Source: Duncaniella sp. (GTDB lineage Bacteria > Bacteroidota > Bacteroidia > Bacteroidales > Muribaculaceae). From it: 64,000 nt of DNA. How positions within the stretch are numbered: position 1 is the stretch's first letter; each line of letters starts with the position of its first letter. Shown here piece by piece: positions 63,982-64,000 of this stretch. The stretch spans positions 1,022,680 to 1,086,679 of the forward strand of contig JAMPEV010000001.1 in assembly GCA_023664955.1 (NCBI GenBank), written 5' to 3'. Both the position numbers and the translations under genes were made by a program. The notes below the pieces were generated by a model. It was not told the DNA's origin. It saw only the letters and a list, made by a program, of their open reading frames with translations, and searched no databases.

Positions 63982-64000
63982 AACTTCAATTTTCAATTGA

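Overview
The window looks like chromosomal DNA of a gut Bacteroidales bacterium, most likely Muribaculaceae. Three things support this. Several genes are preceded by the Bacteroidetes promoter signature (-33 TTTG or TTG, about 19-20 bp, -7 TAnnTTTG). Most genes lack a Shine-Dalgarno. The gene families are typical of the group: DUF5106 thioredoxin-like, GH140-type apiosidase, DUF386 with a signal peptide, short HPF next to a Xer recombinase, and many lipoproteins. I saw no rRNA, CRISPR array, transposase gene, prophage or SusC/SusD pair. The family-level assignment is inference.

Layout. 1-10.7 kb: start of pyruvate:ferredoxin oxidoreductase behind a 35-codon small ORF, then a prolyl oligopeptidase, a BamE-like lipoprotein, a metallo-beta-lactamase-fold hydrolase, a GH140-type glycosidase, an OmpA lipoprotein, an M16 peptidase and XerD. 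10.8-20.2 kb: tricorn-like S41 protease with a NUDIX hydrolase, outer-membrane phospholipase A, and a lipoprotein-fucI-fucP fucose operon. 20.3-26.8 kb: ECF sigma, anti-sigma-like and Ser/Lys-rich secreted protein; gltX-argC; PadR-PspC with a strong candidate operator. 26.8-32.5 kb: xseA, a divergent DXS-family gene preceded by an operator-like palindrome and a 164-bp inverted-repeat element, and a GH51 arabinofuranosidase. 32.5-38.5 kb: M23 peptidase, ndk, nhaC, xerC-hpf, a degraded gene-poor stretch and tRNA-Phe. 38.5-44.2 kb: GH2 beta-galactosidase; aroK, a divergent alanine dehydrogenase-like protein and viroplasmin-type RNase H.

44.2-55.6 kb is almost entirely minus strand. One probable seven-gene unit runs DUF5106, DoxX, mnmA, bifunctional nuclease, nucleoside MFS, rsmE, kdsA. 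A second runs DUF4339-dispanin, DUF2752, 7TM-HD phosphohydrolase. A third runs dtd, MazG-like, deoC. 55.6-64 kb is plus strand: DUF386 protein, Na/Pi cotransporter, then DUF389, glycosyltransferase, SDR epimerase, small membrane protein, aroQ and O-methyltransferase, ending at a terminator.

Most of the window is housekeeping or generic carbohydrate metabolism. The parts most worth a second look are the 28.29-28.51 kb control region before the DXS-family gene; the PadR operator; a dispersed four-copy palindromic repeat (about 1.2, 32.6, 53.7 and 56.3 kb); the small cysteine-containing ORF ahead of the oxidoreductase; the dispanin protein with a prion-like Q/G/Y linker next to a probable c-di-AMP hydrolase; and the ECF sigma cassette with its Ser/Lys-rich secreted product.
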